Assembly (NCBI RefSeq): GCF_025128095.1 | Contig: NZ_JAHLYT010000071.1 | Coordinates: 186,001-250,000 of the forward strand | Direction: 5' to 3' | Length of the DNA stretch: 64,000 nt | Source: Synechococcus sp. CS-1328 | GTDB taxonomy: Bacteria > Cyanobacteriota > Cyanobacteriia > PCC-6307 > Cyanobiaceae | Part shown: in pieces, positions 53,151 through 61,022 of the stretch | Layout of the letters: every line of letters begins with the position of its first letter | How positions within the stretch are numbered: the first letter of the stretch is position 1 | Notes under the pieces: model-generated | The model's database searches: none | The model's input: only the letters and a program-made list of their open reading frames with translations | What the model was told of the DNA's origin: nothing | Translations under genes and position numbers: made by a program

Positions 53151-53621
53151 TCAAGGAAACTGCCGCAAGGCCTCGAACAGCACGACCCCTACCGCTACCG
53201 ACAGGTTGAGACTCCTGACGCCACCAGACCCATGGCGCTGGCTGCAGGGCATGGGAATGGTGAGACAGACGTCCGCCAGGGCCTGAACCGGGTTCGGTAA
53301 TCCGTCTGTTTCCCGGCCAAACAGCAGCCAGTCGTCGTTCCGGTAGGCCAGATCGGTGTAGGCGCGTTCGGCATGGCTGCTCAGGGCCAGCAGGCGACCA
53401 CCACGACGCGCTCGCTCCTGCAGGAATGCCTCCAGGTCGCCATGGCGGTGCAGGCGCACCCATGGCCAGTAGTCCAGACCAGCCCGGCGCAGCTGCCGAT
53501 CGTCGATCTGAAAGCCCAGTGGTTCGATCAGGTGCAGCTCTGTGCCGGTGGCGGCGCAGGTGCGGGCCACATTGCCGGTGTTGGGCGGAATCTGGGGCTG
53601 AAACAGGACCACCTGGGGCAT
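53151..53621 (-). CDS. trmL: tRNA (cytidine(34)-2'-O)-methyltransferase
   Basis: A minimal SPOUT methyltransferase of 156 residues with LFQPQIPPNTGNVARTCAAT at the start, LLFGRETDGLP in the middle and the knot end GGVRSLNLSVAVGVVLFE. TrmL methylates the wobble nucleotide of tRNA-Leu isoacceptors in other bacteria. It starts 3 bp after the cobU stop, so the pxcA-cobU-trmL run is probably one transcript. Confidence 0.94.
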   Translation of the reverse strand: MPQVVLFQPQIPPNTGNVARTCAATGTELHLIEPLGFQIDDRQLRRAGLDYWPWVRLHRHGDLEAFLQERARRGGRLLALSSHAERAYTDLAYRNDDWLLFGRETDGLPNPVQALADVCLTIPMPCSQRHGSGGVRSLNLSVAVGVVLFEALRQFP

Positions 53622-53624
53622 GGC

Positions 53625-54200
53625 TCAGGTCTCCGGCAGCTCTGGCACGGGCTGGCTCAGGGCAAGCAGATCCACAGCCCGGCCCTGCAGCACCAACCAG
53701 GCCGCCGTGCACAGAGCCATCAGCCGCTGCTGCAGATGGCCCTGCCGATCGCGGAACAGCCCGCCGATCTTGGTGGCGGGCACCACGCCCCAGCCCACCT
53801 CCTCACAGACGAGCACAACGGGAGCCTCACAGTCGCGGATCGCCACCAACAGGCCCCCGCAGGCCTCCTCCCAGGTGTCCCGGTCCCAGTCGAGGCCGGC
53901 CGTCACCCAGGTGCCGAGCGAATCGACCAGCCCCAGTTGATCGGATCCCAGCTCCCCCAGCGCCTCGGCCAGGTGCCGCCCCACCTCGCGGCACTGCCAG
54001 CTGGAGGGGCGGCGGTTTCGGTGCAGCGTCAGCCGGTGCTGCCAATCGGGATCGTCTGGCAGGGTCGGCCCAGTGGCCAGATACACCACCTGGCGCCCCG
54101 AACTGGCAGCCAGGTGCTCGGCCCAGCGGCTCTTGCCGCCACTGCTGGGGCCACTCACCAGGGTCAGAGTGCCGCTCAAGCCCGCGTCAGCCCCCACCAT
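53625..54200 (-). CDS. cobU: Adenosylcobinamide kinase / adenosylcobinamide-phosphate guanylyltransferase
   Basis: Activates the cobinamide side chain in late cobalamin synthesis. The P-loop GPSSGGKS is at residues 17-24, followed by VVYLATGP. The guanylyl-acceptor His is likely the one in HRLTLHRNRRP, and VCEEVGWGVVPATKIGGLFRD is the conserved C-terminal block. 191 residues. It overlaps the end of pxcA by 14 nt. Together with the B12 riboswitch at 13.3 kb it shows that this organism makes or remodels a cobamide. Confidence 0.94.
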   Translation of the reverse strand: MVGADAGLSGTLTLVSGPSSGGKSRWAEHLAASSGRQVVYLATGPTLPDDPDWQHRLTLHRNRRPSSWQCREVGRHLAEALGELGSDQLGLVDSLGTWVTAGLDWDRDTWEEACGGLLVAIRDCEAPVVLVCEEVGWGVVPATKIGGLFRDRQGHLQQRLMALCTAAWLVLQGRAVDLLALSQPVPELPET

Positions 54201-55332
54201 TCATGTTGCGCAGGGTCGCCACCGACGATGGGGAGACGCGGTTGAGATAGCGGAAGATCCAGTACTTGAAGATGGTCGCCAACACCACCGGGAAGGTGGC
54301 GATGAACAACATGATGAAATTCTCCCGGGCCGGCAGTCCCAGGTGGTTGGCCACCCCATCGAGCAGGACGGTCCAGCCCTCAGGGCTGTGGAACCCCACG
54401 AAGATGTCGGTGAACAGGATGATGGCGAAGGCCTTGGCACTGTCACTCAGGCCGTAGACCAGCTCATCGAGAAAGCTGCGCAGCACCTGCAGGTCCCGCT
54501 GCCCGAACACGCAGACGCCGATGAATCCCAGCAGGCCGCCAAGGTCGGCCAGCACGTTCTTGACGGCGTGGGTACTGTCCTGATCCGCCTCATCCTTGAG
54601 ATCCTGAGCACGCTCGGCCAGCAGGTCATGGAGTTCCTCCCGCGTCGGCAGGGCTTCTCCCTTGAGCAGTGCGTCGAACTCGATCTCCTCCCGATACACC
54701 CGCAGCTTCTCCACAGCCCGCTCCTCGAGCTGGGGCTTGGGATAGGTGAGGAAGGCGTTATCCGGCGCGAAACGATCCACCAGCGGCGAGACCACATAGG
54801 CGCGGCTCACCTGTTGCATCAACACCGGCACCAGGATCAGCAGCAGCAGGATCCGCAGGGAGACCAGGGTGGAATCGCGGCGGCGACGGAAGCCGGCCAG
54901 CACTGAGGCCTCGGCTTCAGGATCCAGCTGGCGCCGCACCTGATCCACCACCCCGATCAGGCTGCGCGGCAGCACCTCCGGTGATCGGCTGATCTTGGGC
55001 AGGCGTTGCTGGCGCTTGGCATAGCGCCCGACCACAGACTCGATCAGCTGCACCTGCCGCAGATCCTGGCCCGACAGTTCCTGGCGGTAGGGCTCGATCA
55101 TGTCGAGGGCCGTGCGGCAGAGCTGCAGGGAGACACGAAAGCGGCGCAGCACCTGGGCCTCCACGGAGCGGGGAACGCTCAGTTCAAGCTCAGGCCGCAC
55201 GGGCCTGTCGTTGTAGTACTCCAGTTCGATGCTCTGGATCAGAAGCGCAGCTTCATAGCCGCGGGCCAGGTCACTGCTGAAATCCTTGGCCTGGGCGCGG
55301 CCGAAGGTTCCGATCCAGTCGGTCAGGCCCAT
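54187..55332 (-). CDS. pxcA: Proton extrusion protein PxcA (CemA/Ycf10 homologue)
   Basis: 381 residues: a soluble N-terminal half (LELSVPRSVEAQVLRRFRVS and a QLIESVVGRYAKRQQRLP segment) and a CemA-like C-terminal half with four hydrophobic segments (near LRILLLLILVPVLM, LGGLLGFIGVCVFG, AFAIILFTDIFVGFHSPEGW and FIMLFIATFPVVLATIFKYW). PxcA is needed for light-induced proton export in cyanobacteria and supports inorganic carbon use and photoprotection. First gene of a run with cobU and trmL. Confidence 0.95.
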   Translation of the reverse strand: MGLTDWIGTFGRAQAKDFSSDLARGYEAALLIQSIELEYYNDRPVRPELELSVPRSVEAQVLRRFRVSLQLCRTALDMIEPYRQELSGQDLRQVQLIESVVGRYAKRQQRLPKISRSPEVLPRSLIGVVDQVRRQLDPEAEASVLAGFRRRRDSTLVSLRILLLLILVPVLMQQVSRAYVVSPLVDRFAPDNAFLTYPKPQLEERAVEKLRVYREEIEFDALLKGEALPTREELHDLLAERAQDLKDEADQDSTHAVKNVLADLGGLLGFIGVCVFGQRDLQVLRSFLDELVYGLSDSAKAFAIILFTDIFVGFHSPEGWTVLLDGVANHLGLPARENFIMLFIATFPVVLATIFKYWIFRYLNRVSPSSVATLRNMNGGG

Positions 55333-55377
55333 GGAGTGGCGATGTCGATCGTGAGCACCAATCTTCGGCTGCCAAGC

Positions 55378-56094
55378 TCAGCGTGAGAAGACCCACCAGG
55401 TCAGCATCGGCACAAGTGTGCCCACCACCAGCAGCACGATCACCCAGGTGAAGGCGTTGCTGCTGGCTGTCTCCTCACGGCTGGGCACGTTGGAGGGCAG
55501 GCTCACCACCTCGGCCTCGGCCGCGTCACCGGGATCCTCACCGCCCTGCAACACCAGCGCCAGGCGATCCAGAGCCTCGATCGACGCCTGCCGGTAGCGG
55601 GCCCCATCCCGCAGTGGCGCCGCCATCGTGCTGCGGGCGGTGCTGGTGAGCAGATCGCGGGGCAGCTGCCCATTCAGGGCAGGATCCACCACCACAGCAG
55701 CCGTGTTGGTCTGGCTGTCGATCAGCAGCAGCAGCAACGGATCTGGACTGGCAGCCTGCTTCCAGCGATCGATCAGCTCTCGGCCCACCTGCGGCAGGGA
55801 GAGGCCGTAATCCAACCGGTTCAAGGTGACCAGCCGGGCATCGATGTGAGCCTCTTCAAAGGCCGCAAGCCTGATCTCCAGCTCGGAACGGGCCGCGCGG
55901 CTGAGCACGGAGGCGGTATCCAGCACGTGCTCGCCGGTCGGTAGTTCCGGCAGATCCCCCGCCGAAACCGCCAGTGCCGCCGGTACCGGTGCCAGCCACA
56001 GCAGCAGGGCAGCCGCTACGGCCAGGAGCCAGTGGTGCCAGGCGGGGTTGGCGTCAGGGCGGGGACGGGAACCAGCAGGAGCGGGCAGAACCAC
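55378..56094 (-). CDS. TPM-domain membrane protein (Psb32-like)
   Basis: A signal-like hydrophobic segment (LLAVAAALLLWLAPVPAALA) is followed by a TPM fold: GEHVLDTASVLSRAARSELE, ARLVTLNRLDYGLS, LLLLIDSQTNTAAVVVDPAL and a C-terminal anchor (FTWVIVLLVVGTLVPML). This layout is that of cyanobacterial Psb32 and plant TLP18.3, lumenal proteins in photosystem II protection and repair. The call to Psb32 itself is inference. GTG start at 56094; 45 bp upstream of pxcA on the same strand. Confidence 0.82.
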   Translation of the reverse strand: MVLPAPAGSRPRPDANPAWHHWLLAVAAALLLWLAPVPAALAVSAGDLPELPTGEHVLDTASVLSRAARSELEIRLAAFEEAHIDARLVTLNRLDYGLSLPQVGRELIDRWKQAASPDPLLLLLIDSQTNTAAVVVDPALNGQLPRDLLTSTARSTMAAPLRDGARYRQASIEALDRLALVLQGGEDPGDAAEAEVVSLPSNVPSREETASSNAFTWVIVLLVVGTLVPMLTWWVFSR

Positions 56095-56131
56095 CTGGCG
56101 GGATGCGAAGTGCGCTGGTTCCAGTCTGCAC

Positions 56132-56539
56132 TCAGCCGGCCAGGCTGTCGCGATTCAGCACGGCGATCACGTCGAGGATCTGGGCGGCGCGTGCCTCGTC
56201 GAGGCTGAATTCACTGGCCAGTTGCTCGAGCAGCTCCTCCTCGGCGGGCTGCACAACGCGGTCGCAGCGCACCAGCTGGGCGGCCATGGCCAGGCAGGTT
56301 TCCTGTTGTGCAGGATCCAGCGCCGGGATTGCCTCGCGCAGCAGGGTGCGCCAGTCGGACTGGCGCAACTGGCTGAGCAGGCCATCGAACAGATCCCCCA
56401 TCGCCTTCTCATCCAGATTGCGGTAAGGGCTGCGGAACTCCAGCTGGCTGCGCAGCGCCCGGGCCTCGTCGCGGCCCAGGGTGCCGTCACAGGCCACCGC
56501 CGCCAGGGCAACCGCGGCAAAGGCCTGACTCGGAGTCAT
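56132..56539 (-). CDS. TerB-like helical protein
   Basis: About 135 residues of alpha helix with the TerB pattern: an early FAAVALAAVACDGTLGRDEA acidic loop and a second VRCDRVVQPAEEELLEQLA near residue 100. TerB folds bind divalent metal through such acidic loops. The name comes from tellurite operons; no other ter genes are here, so resistance should not be inferred. ATG 56539 is chosen over a TTG 33 bp upstream. Small gap to the TPM gene on the same strand. Confidence 0.75.
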   Translation of the reverse strand: MTPSQAFAAVALAAVACDGTLGRDEARALRSQLEFRSPYRNLDEKAMGDLFDGLLSQLRQSDWRTLLREAIPALDPAQQETCLAMAAQLVRCDRVVQPAEEELLEQLASEFSLDEARAAQILDVIAVLNRDSLAG

Positions 56540-56625
56540 GGGAAGAAGGAAGAACAGATCCCATTGCAGCAACGACTTGCGGATCCGGCATCCTTGGCGA
56601 TCGATCCTCCTGCGCCCGCTTCCCC

Positions 56626-57321
56626 ATGGACCTTCCCCTGCCGGCCCGCGTCAGCCTGGGAGTCGGGGTGCTGGGGCTGGCTCTGCTGGTGACCAACCAG
56701 CTCACGGCCGGGCCTCCGTCTCCCGCCCTGGAGCGAGCCTCGGTGCTGGCCAGCCTGCTGGCGGTTGGGCTGATGCTGGTGGGCGTGCTGTGGACCAGGG
56801 CCATCCCCGAGGCCTCCGAACGGGTCGCCCTGGAGGGGGAGCAGGGGCTCCAGCTGAGTCAGGAGTGCTCCGAGCCCCTGGCACGGGAACTGGCCTGGGG
56901 CAGCCAGATGCTGCTCACCGCAACCCCGGCGGCCGTGGTGCTGATCCACTGGCGTGGCACCACCTTGTTACGACGAGGCCTGCTCCAGAGCGACGCCTTC
57001 ATTCCTGGGGCGATCTGCGAGCGCAGCCGCCGCAGCGGCAAAGCCGTGTCGCTGGTGAACCTCAAGCTCTACCCGGGCCGGTCCGAATTCGAGCCCCTGC
57101 TGGCCGGTGTGCCATCGGTGCTGGTGCAGCCGATCGGCGATCAGGGCTGGATCCTGCTGGGGGGCTGGTCACCCCGCTGTTTCAGCCGCAGCGACCTCGC
57201 CTGGACGGAGGGCTGGGCCCGCAAACTCAAAGACGAATTGGCTCCGGTTCGCGTTTCGTCGTCTGACCCGACCCCTTCGGAATCGTCAGTTGCGTCTGCA
57301 CCCGGGCACCAGGAGTGGTGA
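56626..57321 (+). CDS. Cofactor assembly of complex C subunit B (CCB2/CCB4 family)
   Basis: Two N-terminal membrane segments (VSLGVGVLGLALLVTNQL and ASVLASLLAVGLMLVGVLW) are followed by a soluble domain with RGTTLLRRGLL, FIPGAICERSRRSGKAVSLV and IGDQGWILLGGWSPRCFS. This is the CCB layout; the family attaches haem ci to cytochrome b6 of the b6f complex. Length 231. Its last 95 bp overlap, on the opposite strand, the 3' end of the LptC-like gene. Confidence 0.83.
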   Translation: MDLPLPARVSLGVGVLGLALLVTNQLTAGPPSPALERASVLASLLAVGLMLVGVLWTRAIPEASERVALEGEQGLQLSQECSEPLARELAWGSQMLLTATPAAVVLIHWRGTTLLRRGLLQSDAFIPGAICERSRRSGKAVSLVNLKLYPGRSEFEPLLAGVPSVLVQPIGDQGWILLGGWSPRCFSRSDLAWTEGWARKLKDELAPVRVSSSDPTPSESSVASAPGHQEW

Positions 57322-58591
57322 ACACCGCCAGCCCCTTGCGCCCCATGCGACCCCGCAGCTTCTGGCTGCGGGTGATCTGGTTGTTGGCCTTGCGGCGCAG
57401 CACCACATCGCCATCGGCCTCGATCGTCTGGGTCTTCCAGTTCCACTGGCACCGCTGCGCCCGTAGCGATTCGTCAGGCTGATCCAGCTGGCAGCCCCGC
57501 GGAATCGTGGCCAACTCCTTGTCGAGCTGCACCTCCAGGGCCTGACCACGCACCTGCAGATCGCCGAACTGGCCCTCGATCGGCAGGTCTGTGCTGGCAA
57601 TCTGCTTGTCGAGATCGAGCAGGGTGGCCTGAGTGAGCAGGCGTGATTTGTTGGTCGGGTCTTCGAACAGCACGGGAGCCTGCAAGCGCAACACCTGCTG
57701 GATCGTGTTGCCCTCCAGGGCAGGGGACGTGAGTGTCTGCACCACCCCTGGTTTGAGGGTACGGGTACCCCGCAGGGGGCCGATGGCGATCAGGCGACCG
57801 CTGCCTGGGTACCAGTCGGCCGTGGTGGCGTGGATGATCACATCCGGCTTGCGCTTCGGCAGAGCGGGAGCCGGAGTGGCGTAGGCGCGGTCGGAGGCTG
57901 ATCGGTTCGCCTTGCTGCCGTCCTTGCCATTGCCGGAGGCTTTGCCATCAGCTTTGGCTTGCACCCCTTTGCCTTCGCCCTTGCCTGCTTCTTTGCCATC
58001 GCCTTTGCCTGCACCCTTGCCTTCGCCCTTGGCGGCGCGGCTCCAGTGCTGCAGCTCGGGCTGACCGCGCAGCTCCAGCTTGTCCTGGTCGAGCAGAAAG
58101 CGGGCCCGTTGCGCCACCAGGCGGGTGTCCTGGTTGGTGGCGCTGGGACGCAGATCGATCTCCATCAGTTGCCGTGAGGGAATCCAGCGCACCCGTTCAC
58201 CTTCGATCAGCACCGGCTGGCTGCCGAGGCGCTGGATGCGGATCGCCCCTTCCAGCTGAATCACCTGGCCATCGCTGAGCACGGTGCCGCTGGTGGCCTC
58301 AATCCGATAGATCGGCTTGCCTTTGGCATAGATCAACCCCCGCGGCGAGCGAGCCCGTGCCACGCGGCGATTCAGGTCGTAGCGGGCCTCTGGGCTCCTG
58401 AGCTCCCAGGCGGGACGGCCCTTGGGATCCCGCTGGCGCAGATCCAGGGAGCGGAACACAAAAGGCTGCTGAGCCTCTGCCTGCTCCGGCAGATTCGGAG
58501 CGCAACCGGCCAGCAGGGCGGGCAGCAGGACAAGCGCAAACCGGCTGGGGCGGGGCCCCCGGCGGGGAAGGCGGTGGGGTGGGCAGCTCAC
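57227..58591 (-). CDS. lptC: LptC-like LPS export lipoprotein with a Gly/Lys-rich insertion
   Basis: The start is set at GTG 58591, which overlaps the metG stop as GTGA and puts a lipobox LPALLAGC with Cys30 right behind the leader. The beta-strand LptC/OstA-type repeats follow (SPEARYDLNRRVARARSPRG, IEATSGTVLSDGQVIQLEG). Residues about 186-240 are a low-complexity Gly/Lys/Glu stretch, an unusual insertion. LptC bridges the LptB2FG transporter to LptA. Downstream beta structure resumes and the protein ends in a basic tail. Length 454 is longer than the proteobacterial family. Confidence 0.85.
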   Translation of the reverse strand: MSCPPHRLPRRGPRPSRFALVLLPALLAGCAPNLPEQAEAQQPFVFRSLDLRQRDPKGRPAWELRSPEARYDLNRRVARARSPRGLIYAKGKPIYRIEATSGTVLSDGQVIQLEGAIRIQRLGSQPVLIEGERVRWIPSRQLMEIDLRPSATNQDTRLVAQRARFLLDQDKLELRGQPELQHWSRAAKGEGKGAGKGDGKEAGKGEGKGVQAKADGKASGNGKDGSKANRSASDRAYATPAPALPKRKPDVIIHATTADWYPGSGRLIAIGPLRGTRTLKPGVVQTLTSPALEGNTIQQVLRLQAPVLFEDPTNKSRLLTQATLLDLDKQIASTDLPIEGQFGDLQVRGQALEVQLDKELATIPRGCQLDQPDESLRAQRCQWNWKTQTIEADGDVVLRRKANNQITRSQKLRGRMGRKGLAVFTTPGARVQTQLTIPKGSGQTTKREPEPIRL

Positions 58592-60201
58592 AGGGGTGAG
58601 TCCAACTCCAGTCGTCCCATCACGGGAGAAGGTTCGGGCAGTTCCAGACCCGGCTGCAGGCGGCCCCACTGCTGGGCTGCCTGCCAGGCCGTTGCTGCCA
58701 TGGCAGTGGACGCAGCCTCCGGCGATGCGGTCGCAGGCGATGACGAAGCCTCTGTGCCGGATTCAAACGACTCCTGGCCGAGTTGCTGCAGCATGCGATC
58801 CGATAACTCCGGCAGCAGCGGCGCCAGCAGCACACCCACCCAGCGGGTGGCCTCGAGCACGGCGTAGAGATCGGCGGCCACCACCTCGCTCTGGCCCTCC
58901 TGCTTCATGCGGCTCCAGGGAGCCCGCTCGTTGAGGAAACCGTTGGCTGCGATGGCCAGGCTCAGCACGGCCTCAGCTGCCGTCCGGAAATCCAGAGCCT
59001 CAAGAGCGGCAGCGCCGCGATCAGCCGCCTCCTGGGCGGCCAGCGCCAGGGGATGGGCCGGATCTGCGCCGGCTCCAGCAGGCGGCACGCCCCCTGCAAA
59101 CCAACGCCGCGCCATCGAGGAGGTGCGGTTGAGCAGGTTGCCGATCGTGTTGGCGAGATCGTTGTTCACCAGATCGCTGAAGCGCTGCTGCTGGAAGTCA
59201 CCGTCGTCGCCGAAGGGGATGTCGCGCAGCAGGTACCAGCGCACCGCATCACGGCCGCAGCGCTCCAGCAACACCACCGGATCCAGCACATTGCCGAGCG
59301 ACTTGCCCATCTTCTGGCCCTCGCGGGTGAGGAAGCCGTGGCCGAAGACCCGCTCCGGCAGCGGCAACCCGGCCGACAGCAGCATCGCCGGCCAGTAGAC
59401 AGCATGGAAACGCAGGATGTCCTTGCCGATCACATGGAGCTGAGCCGGCCAGCCACGCTGGAGGATCTGCTCCAGCACCACCGGTTCGTCCGGTTCGAGC
59501 AGGGCGGTGAGATAGCCGAGCAAAGCGTCGAACCACACATAGAAGGTGTGGCCCGGGTGACCGGGCACCGGAATGCCCCAGGGCAGATCGATGCGGGAGA
59601 TCGAAAAGTCGCGCAGCCCCTGGGCCACGAAGTTCTCCACCTCCCGGCGGCGGCTGGCGGGCTGGACGAAGCCTGGGCGTGCAATCAGCTCTTCGATCTG
59701 TGCCTGATAGCGCGACAGACGGAAAAACAGGTTGACCTCATCGCGCCATTCCAGGGGGCGCTGATGAATGGAGCACTCGGGATCTTCGGCGCCGGGGGCG
59801 TCATCCTTGAACTCCTCACAGGCAACGCAATACCACCCCTGCTGGCGGCCCTCCACCACATCACCACTGGCCTCCACCCGCGCAAAGAACTGCTCAACCA
59901 GTTGTCGGTGGCGGGGATCGGTGGTGCGAATCAAGCGATCGTTGCTGATCTGCCAGCGCGACCACAGATCCCGATAGGCCGCACTGATGAAGTCGCAATG
60001 GGCCTGGGGGGTGAGGCCGGCCGCCTCGGCGGTGCGCTGGATCTTCTGGCCGTGCTCGTCGCAACCGGTGATGAAGTGCACCTGATCGCCGCAGAGACGG
60101 CGATGACGGGCGATGGCATCACAGGCCAGGGTGGTGTAGGTGCTGCCCAGGTGCGCCCGGTCGTTGACGTAATAGAGCGGAGTTGTGAGGGTGTAGGACA
60201 T
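58588..60201 (-). CDS. metG: Methionyl-tRNA synthetase
   Basis: Charges tRNA-Met with methionine. The HIGH-type site is NDRAHLGSTYT, the KMSKS loop is KMGKS at residues 297-301, and the knuckle region YCVACEEFKDD ... ECSIH keeps Cys ligands for zinc. The anticodon-binding helices include NNDLANTIGNLLNR. Length 537 has no C-terminal tRNA-binding extension. The ATG at 60201 gives MSYTLTTPLYYVNDRAH. Its stop overlaps the lptC start by 4 nt. Confidence 0.97.
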   Translation of the reverse strand: MSYTLTTPLYYVNDRAHLGSTYTTLACDAIARHRRLCGDQVHFITGCDEHGQKIQRTAEAAGLTPQAHCDFISAAYRDLWSRWQISNDRLIRTTDPRHRQLVEQFFARVEASGDVVEGRQQGWYCVACEEFKDDAPGAEDPECSIHQRPLEWRDEVNLFFRLSRYQAQIEELIARPGFVQPASRRREVENFVAQGLRDFSISRIDLPWGIPVPGHPGHTFYVWFDALLGYLTALLEPDEPVVLEQILQRGWPAQLHVIGKDILRFHAVYWPAMLLSAGLPLPERVFGHGFLTREGQKMGKSLGNVLDPVVLLERCGRDAVRWYLLRDIPFGDDGDFQQQRFSDLVNNDLANTIGNLLNRTSSMARRWFAGGVPPAGAGADPAHPLALAAQEAADRGAAALEALDFRTAAEAVLSLAIAANGFLNERAPWSRMKQEGQSEVVAADLYAVLEATRWVGVLLAPLLPELSDRMLQQLGQESFESGTEASSSPATASPEAASTAMAATAWQAAQQWGRLQPGLELPEPSPVMGRLELDSPL

Positions 60202-60332
60202 CGGCCGGAGGCTGGTGGCGGGGGACCGGAGTGGCGGGAGAATGGTTCTCGCTGCGCCGCCCTCTCAGACCTGCGCCCGCGGCCCTGCGTCGGGGCCGGA
60301 TCCTACCGAGAGCCCCCTGGCGGCTTCCTGAC

Positions 60333-61022
60333 ATGAATCGCCGCTTCTTTCCTACCCTTTTTGCCTTGCCTGCCATGCCGGAAGGAACCGAGACCACCGG
60401 GCTCTGCAGCCTCGATGCCGCGCTCAGCCCGGCTTGCCAGCGCATCTGGCTCGGGGCGCTGCACCAGCTCGCCCTGGCGGATGGCGATTTCTCCGAGGAA
60501 GAGCAGCACCTGCTCAACCATGAGCTCAAGGCTGAATTGCCCGAAGACTCGTGGGACGCCATCCACCAACCCGGCGACGGCGCCTTGGTGCATCGCTTCG
60601 GCGTGGGCAGCGAGCTGGCCGAGCAGTTCCTGCGCAGCGCCGTGATGGTGGCCCTGGCCGACGGCCATATCAGCGAGCCGGAGCTGGAGCTGTTGCGGCG
60701 CTGGAGCCGCGAGCTGCAGGTGGCTGAGGCGGTGGTGGCCCAGCTGAACGTGGACGTCTGCGGCGTGCCCCATCCCCAGGCCCTCGACGGCCTGCGTCAG
60801 TGGCTCGATGGGGTCGAGCCCCACGATCCGGCGGTGGCGCGCTTCCTGGTCAAGCTGATCCCGGCCCAGTGCCCCTTCGAGCGGGATGTGGTGCTGTTTG
60901 GCCGCAAGCTGGTCCACATCCCGCCGATGTGCAAGATCAACCCCCTCTATGACCAGCTGGTGGCCCTGCGCTTCCGTTGCCTCTGCCGTCTCGAGGAGCC
61001 GGACAGCCGCGATGCAACCTGA
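60333..61022 (+). CDS. TerB-like protein with Mo-dependent nitrogenase C-terminal domain
   Basis: The N-terminal half (RIWLGALHQLALADGDFSEE, FLRSAVMVALADGHISEPE) has two TerB-type acidic helix pairs. The C-terminal half, from about VARFLVKLIPAQCPFERDVV to the end of the LYDQLVALRFRCLCRLEE block, matches the domain Pfam calls Mo-dependent nitrogenase C-terminus. That domain occurs widely in cyanobacteria that do not fix nitrogen, so no nitrogenase role is implied. Start is uncertain: ATG 60333 or ATG 60375. Its end overlaps the next gene by 11 nt, so they are translationally linked. Confidence 0.82.
   Translation: MNRRFFPTLFALPAMPEGTETTGLCSLDAALSPACQRIWLGALHQLALADGDFSEEEQHLLNHELKAELPEDSWDAIHQPGDGALVHRFGVGSELAEQFLRSAVMVALADGHISEPELELLRRWSRELQVAEAVVAQLNVDVCGVPHPQALDGLRQWLDGVEPHDPAVARFLVKLIPAQCPFERDVVLFGRKLVHIPPMCKINPLYDQLVALRFRCLCRLEEPDSRDAT

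Noticed and set aside
56132-56539. Tellurite resistance inferred from the TerB-like protein
   Set aside because: A single TerB fold with no terA, terC, terD or terZ neighbours gives no support for that phenotype.
60333-61022. Nitrogen fixation inferred from the Mo-nitrogenase domain
   Set aside because: The domain occurs in non-diazotrophic cyanobacteria and no nif genes are present in the window.
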